A stretch of DNA of 64,000 nt from Serripes groenlandicus (Eukaryota; Mollusca; Bivalvia; Cardiida; Cardiidae): positions 73,948,014 to 74,012,013 of the forward strand of contig JASEVX010000008.1 of assembly GCA_031761405.1 (NCBI GenBank), read 5' to 3'. Shown one piece after another: positions 11,548 to 26,500 of this stretch. The notes beneath the pieces are model-generated. The model was not told the origin of the DNA. It ran no database searches and saw only the letters and a program-made list of their open reading frames with translations. The translations under genes and the position numbers were made by a program. Position 1 is the stretch's first letter, and each line of letters begins with the position of its first letter.

Positions 11548-14500
11548 CATATGTCTTGTAAGCGCAACTCCTCCTTAACGGCTGAACCGATTCTGATGAA
11601 ACTTTACACAGTTGCAGTACACAATCTGAGGATGTGCATGAAGTAAGATTATCCCGGTCGGAAATATATCCGTCCGTCTGTCTGTCCATATGTCTTGTAA
11701 GCACTACGGGGGTATCTTTTTGTGAGTTCACTTACAGTTCTAGTTGCCTATGCTTCCAACAGCAATGTCTGTAAACCCTTTCTCACATACAACAATTCTG
11801 CATCAGACGACTTTCAATATCTAGGCGAAAAATATGGAATATCTCTGGAAATCAAACTATTACTGTTGAAAATAGTTGAAAACATTGCAGCAAAAGGAGG
11901 AATTGCTCATTTAAGTTTTAAAGAAGTTGCAGCATTATGAGCAATTTCTTCTTTTGCCACACTGTTTCCCACTTTTACTCATAGGTTATCCATTGTTAAA
12001 ATATGTTCAAAGTTGTCTGCTGCAGAGTTGTTGTGTGAAGGAAAGGGTTAAAGGTCTTAAAGCCTTATAAAAGCAGTAATTACTAAGAAATTAATTAAAA
12101 CCTAAAATGTCTATAAATATTTATTGAGTGTTGTTTCCTGTTTTCCAGCTATCCAGTTTTACAGACATGCCATGAGGCTTGTACCCGAAATAGAACACTT
12201 GATTCGGTTAGACTTCATTGGAAACAGTCCCCGCGAGAGGCAGGCTAGTGAAAGTTCAGTGGACAGGTATGTTAAACCCCTTAGCCAAACTCATGAAAAC
12301 AAGACATTAACCCTCTCCCTCATATAGACGCTTTCTGATGCCTCTACGGATATTTGAAAACATAGTGACAAAAGAAGAAATTGCACAAAACGTGCAATTT
12401 CTCCTTTTGCCTCAATGTTTTCCACTTTTAGTCATAGGTTATCCATTCAATTACAGAGATTTCCTATTATTTGACAAAATATGTTCAAAGTCGTCTGCTG
12501 CAGAATTGTCGTATGAGGGAAAGGGTTAACTTCCCTGTAGAAGCAAATGCTCGTATAGATCTGATGTTCGCCTATTACAGGTCGTTTCAGATTGACCTTT
12601 GCATCAGCCAATCAAATTGTCTCCTACAAAATTGTTTATAGATAAATAAGATAGAGAAGCATTGATGACCGAGTGTTCTTAATAAGCTTTTGTTGTGTCT
12701 TAGGATTGCATTGGACAAAGAAGTTTTTCATAGGGTGTAGAAAAAGTTTTCTGCTGCTTCAGGTAAGAATACGCCTGCAAGGGGCAGACTTAGATAAGAT
12801 GTCTTATCATACCCCCAGATACATAGTATATGGGGGCTATAAAGGAGTCACGCTTGTCGGTCGGTCGGTTTGATGGTTTGTCGGTCCGTTGGTCTGTGGA
12901 CATTTCTTGTGAACACTCTTTCTCAGCAACCCTTGGTCAGAATTCAATTTAACTTCACAAGAATGATTGATACCAACCTAGTTGTGCATATTGTCAGGGT
13001 GTTGCACTGGAATTATTTTTAAATGATTTGTGGCCCCTTGAATTTCTCATACATATGTATATTGTCAGGCACCAGCTGGGGGTATTCATCACCTTCAGTG
13101 ATAGTTTCTTTTTGCAAAAACTTTTACGACCCTCAATCTCTTGTGGGAATTGTCTCACTGAGTACCCACAACATATTGTTTAGTCAAGTCAAATAAATTG
13201 ACTCACTGAGTACCCACAACAAAGGGTTAAGTTAAGTCAAATAGATTGTCTCACTGAGTACCCACACCATAGGGTTTAGTCAAGTCAAAGGAATCATCTA
13301 ACTGAGTACCCACAACATAGGGTTTAGTCAAGTCAAATAGATTGTCTAACTGAGTATCCACACCATAGGGTCTAGTCAAGTCAAAGGAATCGTCTCACTG
13401 AGTACCCACAACATAGGGTTTAGTCAAGTCAAATAGATTGTCTAACTGATTACTCACACCATAGGGTCTAGTCAGGTCAAAGGAATCGTCTGAGTACCCA
13501 CAACATAGGGTTTAGTCAAGTCAAAGGAATCGTCCAACTCAGTACCCACAGCATAGGGTTTAATGAAGTCAAAGGAATCGTCTAACTGAATACCCACAAC
13601 ATAGGGTTTAGTCAAGTCAAAGGAATCGTCCAACTCAGTACCCACAGCATAGGGTTTAATCAAGTCAAAGGAATCGTCTAACTGAATACCCACAACATAG
13701 GGTTTAGTCAAGTCAAAGGAATCGTCCAACTCAGTACCCACAGCATAGGGTTTAATCAAGTCAAAGGAATCTTCTAACTGAGTTTCCACATCATAGGGTT
13801 AAGTCAAGCCTAAGGAATCGTCTGAGTACCCACAACATAGGGTTTAGTCAAGTCAAAGGAATCGTCTGAGTACCCACATCATAGGGTCTAGTCAAGTGAA
13901 AGGAATTGTCTCACTGAGTACCCACATCATAGGGTCTAGTCAAGTGAAAGGAATTGTCTAACTCAGTACCCACAACATAGGGTTTAGTCAAGTCAAAGGA
14001 ATCGTCTAACTGAGTACCCACAACATAAGGTCTAGTCAAGTCAAAAGAAACATCTAAAAGAGTACCCACATCATAGGGTATAATCAAGTCAAATAGATAG
14101 TATCACTGAGTATCCACACCATAGGGTTTAGTCAAGTCAAAGGAATCATCTGAGTACCCACTACATAGGGTTTAGTCAAGTCAAATAGATTGTCTCACTG
14201 AGTACCCACAACATAGGGTCTAGTCAAGTCAAATAGATTGTCTCACTGAGTACCCACAACATAGGGTTTAGTCAAGTCAAAGGAATCATCTAACTGAGTA
14301 TCCACACCATAGGGTTTATTCAAGTCAAAGGAATCGTCTAACTGAATACCCTCAACATAAGGTTTAGTCAAGTCAAATAGATTGTCTCACTGAGTATCCA
14401 CAACATAGGGTTTAGTCAGGTCAAAGGAATCGTCTAACTGAATACCCACAACATAGATTTAAATCAAGTCAAAGGAATCATCTAACTGAGTACTCACAAC

Positions 14501-17500
14501 ATAGGGTTTAGTCAAGTCAAAGGAATCGTCTAACTGAGTACCCACAATATAGGGTTTAGTCAGGTCAAAGGAATCGTCTAACTGAATACCCACAACATAG
14601 ATTTAAATCAAGTCAAAGGAATCATCTAACTGAGTACTCACAACATAGGGTTTAGTCGAGTCAAAGGAATCGTCTAACTGAGTACCCACAATATAGGGTT
14701 TAGTCAGGTCAAAGGAATCGTCTAACTGAATACCCACAACATAGATTTAAATCAAGTCAAAGGAATCATCTAACTGAGTACTCACAACATAGGGTTTAGT
14801 CAAGTCAAAGGAATCGTCTAACTGAGTACCCACAATATAGGGTTTAGTCAAATCAAAGGAATCATCTAACTGAGTACCCACAACATATGGTTTAGTCAAA
14901 TCAAAGGAATCATCTAACTGAATACCCACAACATAGGGTTTAGTCAAATCAAAGGAATCATCTAACTGAGTACCCACAACATATGGTTTAGTCAAGTCAA
15001 AGGAATTGTCTAACTGAATACCCACAACATAGGGTTTAGTCAGGTCAAAGGAATCGTCTAACTCAGTACCCACAACATAGGGTTTATTAAAGTCAAAGGA
15101 ATCGTCTAACCAAGTACCCACAACACAGGGTTTAGTCAGGTCTAAGGAATCGTTTAACTTAGTACCCACAACATAGGGTTTATCCAAGTCAAAGGAATCA
15201 TCTAACTGAGTACCCACAACATAGGGTTTAGTCAAGTCTAAGGAATCGTCTAACTGAGTACCCACAACATAGGGTTGAGCAAAGTCAAAACAATCATGAG
15301 TACCCACAACATAGGGTTTAGTCAAGTCAAAGGAATCGTCTAACTGAGTTTCCACATCATAGGGTTAAGTCAAGCCTAAGGAATCGTCTGAGTACCCACA
15401 ACATAGGGTTTAGTCAAGTCAAAGGAATCGTCTGAGTACCCACATCATAGGGTCTAGTCAGGTCAAAGGAATTGTCTAACTGAGTTTCCACATCATAGGG
15501 TTAAGTCAAGCCTAAGGAATCGTCTGAGTACCCACAACATAGGGTTTAGTCAAGTCAAAGGAATCGTCTGAGTACCCACATCATAGGTTCTAGTCAGGTC
15601 AAAGGAATCGTCTAACTGAGTTTCCACATCATAGGGTCTAGTCAGGTCAAAGGAATTGTCTCACTGAGTACCCACAACATAGGGTTTAGTCAGGTCAAAG
15701 GAATCGTCTAACTGAGTTTCCACATCATAGGGTCTAGTCAGGTCAAAGGAATTGTCTCACTGAGTACCCACATCATAGGGTCTAGTCAAGTCAAAGGAAT
15801 CGTCTGAGTACCCACAACATAGGGTTTAGTCAGGTCAAAGGAATCGTCTAACTCAGTACCCACAACATAGGGTTTAGTCAAGTCAAAGGAATCATCTGAG
15901 TACCCACAACATAGGGTCTAGTCAAGTCAAAAGAAACATCTAAAAGAGTACCCACATCATAGGGTATAATCAAGTCAAATAGATAGTCTCACTGAGTATC
16001 CACAACATAGGGTTTAGTCAAGTCAAAGGAATCGTCTGAGTACCCACTACATAGGGTTTAGTCAAGACAAATAGATTGTCTCACTGAGTACCCACAACAT
16101 AGGGTTTAGTCAAGTCAAAGGAATAATCTAACTGAGTATCCACACCATAGGGTTTTGTCAAGTCAAAGGAATCGTCTAACTGAATACCCACAACATAGGG
16201 TTTAGTCAAGTCAAAGGAATCGTCCAACTCAGTACCCACAGCATAGGGTTTAATCAAGTCAAAGGAATCTTCTAACTGAGTTTCCACATCATAGGGTTAA
16301 GTCAAGCCTAAGGAATCGTCTGAGTACCCACAACATAGGGTTTAGTCAAGTCAAAGGAATCGTCTGAGTACCCACATCATAGGGTCTAGTCAAGTGAAAG
16401 GAATTGTCTCACTGAGTACCCACATCATAGGGTCTAGTCAAGTGAAAGGAATTGTCTAACTCAGTACCCACAACATAGGGTTTAGTCAAGTCAAAGGAAT
16501 CGTCTAACTGAGTACCCACAACATAAGGTCTAGTCAAGTCAAAAGAAACATCTAAAAGAGTACCCACATCATAGGGTATAATCAACTCAAATAGATAGTA
16601 TCACTGAGTATCCACACCATAGGGTTTAGTCAAGTCAAAGGAATCGTCTAACTGAGTTTCCACATCATAGGGTCTAGTCAGGTCAAAGGAATTGTCTCAC
16701 TGAGTACCCACAACATAGGGTTTAGTCAGGTCAAAGGAATCGTCTAACTGAGTTTCCACATCATAGGGTCTAGTCAGGTCAAAGGAATTGTCTCACTGAG
16801 TACCCACGTCATAGGGTCTAGTCAAGTCAAAGGAATCGTCTGAGTACCCACAACATAGGGTTTAGTCAGGTCAAAGGAATCGTCTAACTCAGTACCCACA
16901 ACATAGGGTTTAGTCAAGTAAAAAAAAAATCGACTAACTGAGTACCCACACCGTAGGGTTTAGTCAAGTCAAAAGGAACCGTCTAACTGAGTACCCACAA
17001 CATAGGGTTTAGTCAGGTCAAAGGAATCGTCTGAGTACCCACAACATAGGGTTTAGTCAAGTCAAAGAAATCGTCTGAGTACACACAACATAGGGTTTAG
17101 TCAAGTCAAAGGAATTGTTTAACTGAGTACCAACAACATAGGGTTAAGTCAAGTACTGAGTACCCACACCATAGGGTCTAGTCAGGTCAAAGGAATCGTC
17201 TAACTGAGTACTCACAACATACGGTTCAGTCAAGTCAAATAGATTGTCTCACTGAGTACCCACAACATGGGTTTAGTCAAGTCAAATAGATTGTCTCACT
17301 GAGTACCCACAACATAGGGTCTAGTCAAGTCAAATAGATTGTCTCACTGAGTACCCACAACATAGGGTTTAGTCAGGTCAAAAGAAAGATATTACTACTC
17401 CTTATTAAGACCTACGAGTAGGAAAGGGTTTAAACTAAACTGAATACATGTACTTTACTTTTGTAGTTATGATGGGGATTTGATAGATCCGGACTTGGAT

Positions 17501-20500
17501 TTGGCGTTTCAGTTTCAGGATCTTCAAGTCGAGGATAATGGCTGGTGTAAACCGAATTACCAACAAAGGGTATGTCATAGTCAAAATGTTCAGTTTTGAG
17601 AACAATCAATTCATGCTTTTCCAAACTTTTCTTTGTGATGCCCTCCTTGGCATGGTAACACATAGAGATCTCTTGCCGATCTTCTGTCTATCTGTCTGTT
17701 TGTCACACTTTCATTTTGTCACACTTTCATTTAGTGACTTTTGGCAGGTAGCACATACATATCTCTTGCCGATCTTCTGTCTATCTGACTGTTTATCACA
17801 CTTTCATTTAGTGACTTTTGGCAGGTAACACATACAGATCTCTTGCCGAACTTCTGTCTATCTGACTGTTTGTCACACTTTCATTTTGTCACACTTTCAT
17901 TTAGTGACTTTTGGCAGGCAACACATAGAGATCTCTTGGCGATCTTCTGTCTGTTTGTCACACTTTCATTTAGTGACTTTTGGCAGGCAACACATAGAGA
18001 TCTCTTGGCGATCTTCTGTCTATCTGTCTGTTTGTCACACTTTCATTTAGTGACTTTTGGCAGGCAACACATAGAGATCTCTTGGCGATCTTCTGTCTAT
18101 CTGTCTGTTTGTCACACTTTCATTTTGTCACACTTTCATTTAGTGACTTTTGGCAGGCAACACATAGAGATCGCTTGCCGATCTTCTGTCAATCTTACTG
18201 TTTATCACACTTTCATTTAGTGACTTTTGGCAGGTAACACATAGAGATCTCTTGCGGATCTTCTGTCAATCTGACTGTTTGTCACACTTTCATTTAGTTA
18301 CATTTGGCAGGCAACACATAGAGATCTCTTGCTGATCTTCTGTCTATCTGACTGTTTGTCACACTTTCATTTATTGACTTTTGGCAGGTAACACATAGAG
18401 ATCTCTTGTCGATCTTCTGTCTATCTGAATGTTTGTCACACTTTCATTTAGTGACTTTTGGCAGGCAACTCGTAGAGATCTCTTGCTGATCTTCTGTCTA
18501 TTGGACTGTTTGTCACACTTTCATTTAGTAACTTTTGGCAGGCAACACATAGAGATCTCTTGCGGATCTTCTGTCAATCTGACTGTTTGTCACACTTTCA
18601 TTTAGTGACTTTTGGCAGGCAACACATAGAGATCTCTTGCAGATCTTCTGTCAATCTGACTGTTTGTCACACTTTCATTTAGTGACTTTTGGCAGGTAAC
18701 ACATAGAGATCTCTTGCAGATCTTCTGTCTATCTGACTGTTTGTCACACTTTCATTTAGTGACTTTTGGCAGGCAACACATAGAGATCTCTTGCGGATCT
18801 TCTGTCAATATGACTGTTTGTCACACTTTCATTTAGTGACTTTTGGCAGGTAACACATAGAGATCTCTTGCCGATCTTCTGACTGTTTGTCATACTTTCA
18901 TTTATTGACTTTTGGCAGGCAACACATAGAGATCTCTTGCCGATCTTCTGTCTATCTGACTGTTTGTCACACTTTCATTTAGTGACTTTTGGCAGGCAAC
19001 ACATAGAGATCTCTTGCTGATCTTCTGTCTATCTGACTGTTTGTCACACTTTCATGTATTGACTTTTGGCAGGCAACACATAGAGACTGTTTGTCATACT
19101 TTCATTTATTGACTTTTGGCAGGCAACACATAGAGATCTCTTGCCGATCTTCTGTCTATCTGACTGTTTGTCACACTTTCATTTAGTGACTTTTGGCAGG
19201 CAACACATAGAGATCTCTTGCTGATCTTCTGTCTATCTGACTGTTTGTCACACTTTCATGTATTGACTTTTGGCAGGCAACACATAGAGATCTCTTGGGG
19301 ATCTTCTGTCTATCTGACTGTTTGTCACACTTTCATTTAGTGACTTTTGGAAGGCAACACATAGAGATCTCTTGCTGATCTTCTGTCTATCTGACTGTTT
19401 GTCACACTTTCATTTATTGACTTTTGGCAGGCAACACATAGAGATCACTTGCTGATCTTCTGTCTATCTGACTGTTTGTCACGCTTTCATTTAGTGACTT
19501 TTGGCAGGCAACACATAGAGATCTCTTGCTGATCTTCTGTCAATCTGACTGTTTGTCACACTTTCATTTATTGACTTTTGGCAGGCAACACAGAGATCTC
19601 TTGCCGATCTTCTGTCTATCTGACTGTTTGTCACAATTTCATTTAGTGACTTTTGGCAGGTAACACATAGAGATCTCTTGCTGATCTTCTGTCAATCTGA
19701 CTGTTTGTCACACTTTCATTTAGTAACTTTTGGCAGGTAACACATAGAGATCTCATGCGGATTTTCTGTCTATCTGACTGTTTGTCACACTTTCATTTAT
19801 TGACTTTTGGCAGGTAACACATAGAGATCTCTTGCTGCTCTTCTGTCAATCTGACTGTTTGTCACACTTTCATTTAGTGACTTTTGGCAGGCAACACATA
19901 GAGATCGCTTGCTGATCTTCTGTCTATCTCTATAATTGAATAGATAACCTATGACTTAAAGTTGAAAACATTGTGGCAAAAGGAGAAATTGCTCGTTTTG
20001 AGCAATTTCTTCTTTTGTCACTATGTTTTCAAAAAGCTGTCTGTTGCAGAGTTGGCAGAAAGCGTCTATATTTGGGAAAGGGTTAATTCTGTATTCTACA
20101 TTGTTAACTCTATCTATATGCTTTCTCATGCCTCTGCAGCAGACAACTTTGTGGCAATAGAGGAAATTGCTCATTGTGAACAATTTCTCCATTTGTCAAA
20201 ATACTTACAACTTTATTTGATAATTCTTCAACTTCATGTGATAATTATTCCCCCTTCGAAGAAGAGGGGGAATATAGGAGTCTCTGTGTCGGGCTGTCTA
20301 TCTGTCGGTTGGAAGCCGTATTTTGTCCGCCTATTTCTTACAAACCACTCAGTGGAATTCAATCAAATTTTACATGAAGCTTCTATACCAAGAGGAGATG
20401 TGCATATCCTAAAGGGGTTACAATTGCATGTTATTAGCTCGACTTTTGAAAAAAATTGAGCTATTGTCTTGACCCTGGCTTCGTCTGGCGGCGGCTGCGT

Positions 20501-23500
20501 GGTCGTCCGGTTAAGGTTTTTTGTTCAGATCAGCTTTTTTTTCTTTCTGTTTTCTCCCTATCAGTCGAGCGTCTGTGCCATACGCGGTGCTATTGTTTTA
20601 CAGAGTTATGGCCCTTTTACTTATTAAGTTATGGTGTAGGTCAAGGTGCTGTTTAGGGGGTATTTATCATCTTCAGTGGTAGTTCTAGTTGTTCTTATTT
20701 TTATAGAGTTTCCACGTGTTTGATTAAAAGTTTTCAAAGTTGTCTACTCCAGATTTGTTGTATGTGGGAAAGGGTTAAGAAGGTTTTACATTCACTTTCC
20801 TTAGATGTTTCTAAAAGTTTTCCTTTCTTTAATTATTTCCGACATACACTTATTTAGACACATCTGCAACAGACCACATAGAAATATTGTGGCAATAGGA
20901 GAGATTGCTCATTATGAGTATTTTAATCCAGGGGTTGTGAGTTTGAATCCCGGCTCGGCCAACTTTCTTTCCGACGATTGACAGAAGTCAATGTGACATG
21001 CGTCATTCGTCTTCCACCAATGGGCTAAGACTATGTGGAAAAGCAGCCAGTTCTTTGGGAAGATTGTTGTGTGGAGTATTGGTGTGAGAAAATCAGGACT
21101 TTTAAAGAAATATCTACAATTTTGCTTAGATATGTTTTAAGTTGTTTGCAGCAGAATTGGTTTTTTTGTGGGAAAGCGGGTAAGAAAAGTTTGTACTGAC
21201 AATGTACCTTTTTCACATGAAACCAATTTGTAAAATGTATGACAACTCTTTAGATCTGAGGGAAAAACTATTTGACAAAATGAGTAATTGCTCATTATGA
21301 GTATAATGAGCAATTTCTCCTTTTTCCACAACCTTTTAAAAAGTTGTCTGCTGCACAGGTTTCAGAAAGCGAGTGTATGTAGGGAAGGTTTAACCCTTTC
21401 CCACATACAACAAATCTGCAGCAGACAAATTTGAACATATTTTGTCAAAAAATAGAAAATCTCTATAATTGAATGGATAACACTAAAAGTGGAAAACATT
21501 TTGGCAAAGGAGAAATTTCTTGTTTTGAACAATTTCTTCTTTTGTCACTATGTTTTCAAAAAGCCGTCTGCTGCACAGGCGTCAGAAAGTGTGTGTATAT
21601 AGGGAAAGTTTAACACATGTTATTTCAGGCGTGTCATATATCTGCTCTTCCAACCGAAGTCATGATCCTCATACTGAAATGGGTGGTAACATCACAATTG
21701 GATATGTGGTCACTGGAAAATGTTGCCAAGGTAACTGATTATGTGATATGTAAATTATTAATATATTTGTGTTAACAAGTTATTGATCTGTGATGCATGG
21801 AATCTTTCTGTTGGATATTTGTTATAAATGAACATTTATTTCAATAATTATTGAAAGGTGTTGAAAACATAATTTATTGAAAAGTGTTGAAATCATAATG
21901 AGAAATATTTTCTTTTGATGGAATATTTTCTAAGAACCTCTGTTGCAGATGCATTAAAATGATCTGCATTAGTTATAAGTTTCTATGACTAGTTAGTTAA
22001 CCCTTTCCCACTTACAGACGCTTTCTGATGCCTCTGCAGCAGACAACTTTTGAAATAATTGTGGCAAAAGGAGAAATTGCTCAAAACTAGCAATTTCTCC
22101 ATTTGCCACAATGATTTCAACTCTATTTAATAATCATACTATCATTTGTATAAATTTTCTATACTTTGCAGTTGATCATTTCAAAGTCGTCTGCTGCAGA
22201 TTTGTTGTATGTGAGAAAGGGTTAACTGTGTATATCTAGATATGCAGGTTGATTCACAGCTACACTGGGTGTAACTGTCTTAACCCTTTCCCTCATACGA
22301 CAATTCTGCAGCAGACGACTTTGAACATATTTTGTCAAAAATTGAATACCTCTATAATTAAATGGATAACCTATGACTAAAAGTGGAAAACATTGTTGCA
22401 AAAGGAGAAATTGCTCGTTCTGAGCAATTTCTTCTTTTGTCACTATGTTTTCAAAAAGCTGTCTGCTGCAGAGGCGTCAGAAAGCATCTATATGAGGGAA
22501 AGGGTTAAGGTTAGTTTTCCTGCAGACAGGCTCAATTAGACAAACACACTAGTGACTGTGTACGAGGGTGTAGTGAACAGAATGACCGTCTTTACAGTGG
22601 GAGACAGGGATTCGATCCCCAGTCCGGTCATACCAAAGATTCTAAAAATAGTAGCAATGGCTTCACTCCATGGCATTCAGGGTTGCAGGAATAGCGTTAC
22701 AACTAATGTGCTGGTATCTGGTAAATATTGCTAGTAGTACTGGTAATTTACCCAGGAAATTGCGTGGTAAAACTGAAATACCGTTGAAAGCTGTGTAAAA
22801 CGCCATGTAAATAAATTTGACCTTAAACGACATCTCCTCTGTAACCACTGGGCAATTGGGATGAAACTTCATAGGAAGCATCCTCTCAATGCCCTCTCCT
22901 AAAGTCCTTCAAATTATTTGAATCCATGTAAAAATCTTGTTTCATGGCAACTGAAAGAATTATTTTTTTTAATTTTAAGTGGTTGACAGATTTTTAAATA
23001 ATTTTGTAGAAACGTCCTTGGATGACTGACCTCTATCAGAATCCTTCAAGCCATGTTGATTCGGGGCGATGCTGTTTTGCATTATCTGGCAATATTGAGA
23101 TAATAATAACAGTGTTCCCATTCACGTACATCTGTGCGTTTTTCACGCACAGATTTCATAAGTCATGCAAGTATTTTGTAATCAATCAGAGAGCATATGT
23201 GACTGTCGCGCACAGAAAATCACTGAATAAATAGCTGAAATGCTCCTAAGTAAGTCTAACAATGTATATGCGAATGATGAGAAAGAATGAAAGATAAACT
23301 TGGATGTGTAGACCTTTCTATAAATAACTCACTCAAATACTGTAGCTAGTATGTTGACCTCGTGATCAGTATGTATTTGTTGCTTTGCTAATTTGTAATC
23401 TCGCGAGACAGTTAAAAGTAGAGGTTCATTCAATGGAGTCGCTTTCTACTCGAAGAAATAACACCACATGATATTTTCGCAGGGCATACATATCACGTGA

Positions 23501-26500
23501 TTTTTTTCGCGCGCTTTCTTGAAGCTGTAGTAAACATCTCCTTATTTGGAAAGCTTGATCTTAGATTTGTATTGACTGATTTTGTAAAAAGGTTGAACAT
23601 GTAATCTCAAAATATATTATTCATATATATTTATAGATTAAGATAGCATTGTTTTAAGAGCAGAAAACACGGTCTTTCACTATATGATTTCAACACTAAA
23701 AGTGGAAAACATTGTGTCAAAAGGTGAAATTGCTCGTTTTGAGCAATTTCTTCTTTTGTCACTATGTTTTCAAAAAGCCGTCTGCTGCAGAGGCATCAGA
23801 AAGCATCTATATGAGGGAAAGGGAAAATGTGAATTTATAAATATAAGAATTTATAAAAAGGCTATCTTAATCTATAAATATAAGAATTTTATAAAAAGGC
23901 TATCTTAATCTATAAATATAAGAATTTTATAAAAAGGGGAGAAACTTCAACTCCTTGAATAGTGAAAGACAGTGTTTTCTGCTCTTAACCCTTTCCCTCA
24001 TATAGACGCTTTCTGACGCCCTGCAGCAGACGGCTTTTTGAAAACATAGTGACAAAAGAAGAAATTGCACAACATTCTCCTTTTGCCACAATGTTTTCCT
24101 CTTTTTGTCATAGGTTATCCATTCAATTATGGAGATTTTCTATTTTTTGACAAAATACGTTCAAAGTCGTCTGCTGCAGAATTGCCGTATGAGGGAAAGG
24201 GGTAATTGTACAACATTAGTGAAGATGAGGAAGGATGTATGCATTTTTCTTATGTGTACATGTATATCAAGAAATCGTCTAATCCTTATTTTACCTAATA
24301 ACAGCAGAGCAATACTGGCCCTGTTGGGCCTCTTGTTTGAAGTGTTTACATAGCAAGTTTCTCAGAAACTTTATATCAGAGAGTTTGTTGAAGGCTTGTT
24401 TCAACTCTGGTATATTTTTTATTGACAGATCTGTCGTGGGTTCTATGTGTTTGCCAGAGATAAGGAGCTGTGGAGATTGGCTTGTTGCAGGTGAATGATC
24501 TTTTAAGATAACTGTTTGCCCATTATGGTATATTTTTAGCTCGTCTATTTTTAGAAGTAAAAAAGTAGGGCTTTTGTGATACCCTTGGCATCGGTTTGTT
24601 GGTCTGTAGACATTTCTTGTGAACACTATTTGTCAGCAACCCTTGGTCAGAATTCAATATAACTTCACAAGAATGATTGATACCAAGCCTAATTGTGCAT
24701 ATTGTCGCACTGGAATTATTTTTATGCTCCCCAGAGGGAGAGCATATAGTTGTTGCTTTGTCCGTCCATCACGTCTGTCTGTCCGTACATACAGACGAGT
24801 ACTTGTGGGGTTGTGGTGTATTGGTGTTCTCCTAAATCCTTATAAAGACACTTAAATTAAAAAAAAAAAAAATTATAACGGGTATCTCATTTGCATATTA
24901 ATGTTATTCATTCCGTAAAAGGGAAGTTATTACGGAATGAATTGCATGCTTGTGGGGTTAACCCCACAAAACCCCACAAAAAAACATCAAAGGAAATAAC
25001 CCCACAAATACACTTCATCAGTAGGTCTGGATGTCTGTCCGGATGTCCGTCCAGAAAAAATTTCCGTCACACTTTATTTGCATTGAGCATAATTCTAAAA
25101 GTACTGAATATATTTCAATGAAACTTGAAATATACATACATATTAATAAGAGAGAGTGCATAATACAAGAACCATAACTTTATATTGAATAATTTTCAAA
25201 TTATCTCCCTTGTTAAGACTTTATTATTTCCATGTCAGGACCATAACTCAAAAAGTACTAAAGATATTTTGATGAAATTTGAAATGATTACAGATATTAA
25301 AGAAAGGAAGTGCATTACACCAGAACCATAACTTATAGTGACTAATTTTCAAGTTATCTCCCTTGTTAGACTTTATATTTCAATTTTAGGACCATAACTC
25401 CAAAAGTATGAAAAATATTTCGATGAAACTTGAAATGTAGATAGATATTAAAGAGAGGAAGTGCATTACACAAGAACCATAACTCTATGTTATTCTCAGA
25501 GGGCCCCAAGGAAGATTAGCTAATGTTAATTGGGTCACCCTCTTAAAATAAAGACTTTCATTCATTCATTCATTCATTCATTCATTCATTCATATAATAA
25601 ATAATAAATATTAACTCCCTTGTTTTTATTATTTACTTTTTTGTCCGTCGCACTTTATTTGCATTGAGCATAAATCTGAAAGTACTTAATATATTTCAAT
25701 GAAATTTGAAATGAACATACAAATTAATAAGAGAGAGTGCATAATACAAGAACCATAACTTTATAGTGAACAGTTTTCAAGTTATCTCCCTTGTTAGACT
25801 TTATATTTTAATTTCAGGACCATAACTCCAAAAGTACGAAAGATATTTCGATGAAACTTGAAATGTAGATAGATATTAAAGAGAGGTAGTGCATTACACA
25901 AAAAACATAACTCGATAATAAATAATAAAAATTAACTCTCTTGTTTTTATTATTTTCTTTTTTGTCTGTCACACTTTATTTGAATTGAGCATAAATCTAA
26001 AAGTACTGAATATATTTCAATGTAACTTGAAATATACATACATATCAATAAGAGAGAGTGCATAATAACCATAACTTATAGTGAATAATTTTTAAGTTAT
26101 CTCCCCTTGTTAGACTTTATATTTCAATTTCAGGACCATAACTCCAAAAGTACGAAAGATATTTCGATGAAACTTGAAATGTAGATAGATATTAAAGAGA
26201 GGAAGTTCATTACACAAGAACCATAACTCTATAATAAATAATAAAAATTAACTCACTCGTTTTTATCTCCACTGGCTGAAAGCCAGTCGAAGTCGAGCTT
26301 ATGTCATGGCGAATTGTCCGTCGTGCATGCGTGCGTTAACTTTTTCCTTTAAACGTCTTCTTCTGCCTAACCACTTGGCCAATTTGGTTGAAACTTCATA
26401 GGAAGCATCCTCTCAATGTCCTCTCTTAAATTCTTTCATTTATAATTCTGGTTTCCATGGCAACCAAAAGAAAAAAATATTGAAAACTTAAAAATCTTCT

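Noticed and set aside
14747..15355. Minus-strand 202-codon frame as a repeat protein gene
   Set aside because: It starts at GTG, lies wholly in a minisatellite with a period divisible by three, and units with 4-base deletions break it on both sides.
13141..17390. CRISPR-like array
   Set aside because: Units are contiguous with no unique spacers, within an intron of an animal gene.
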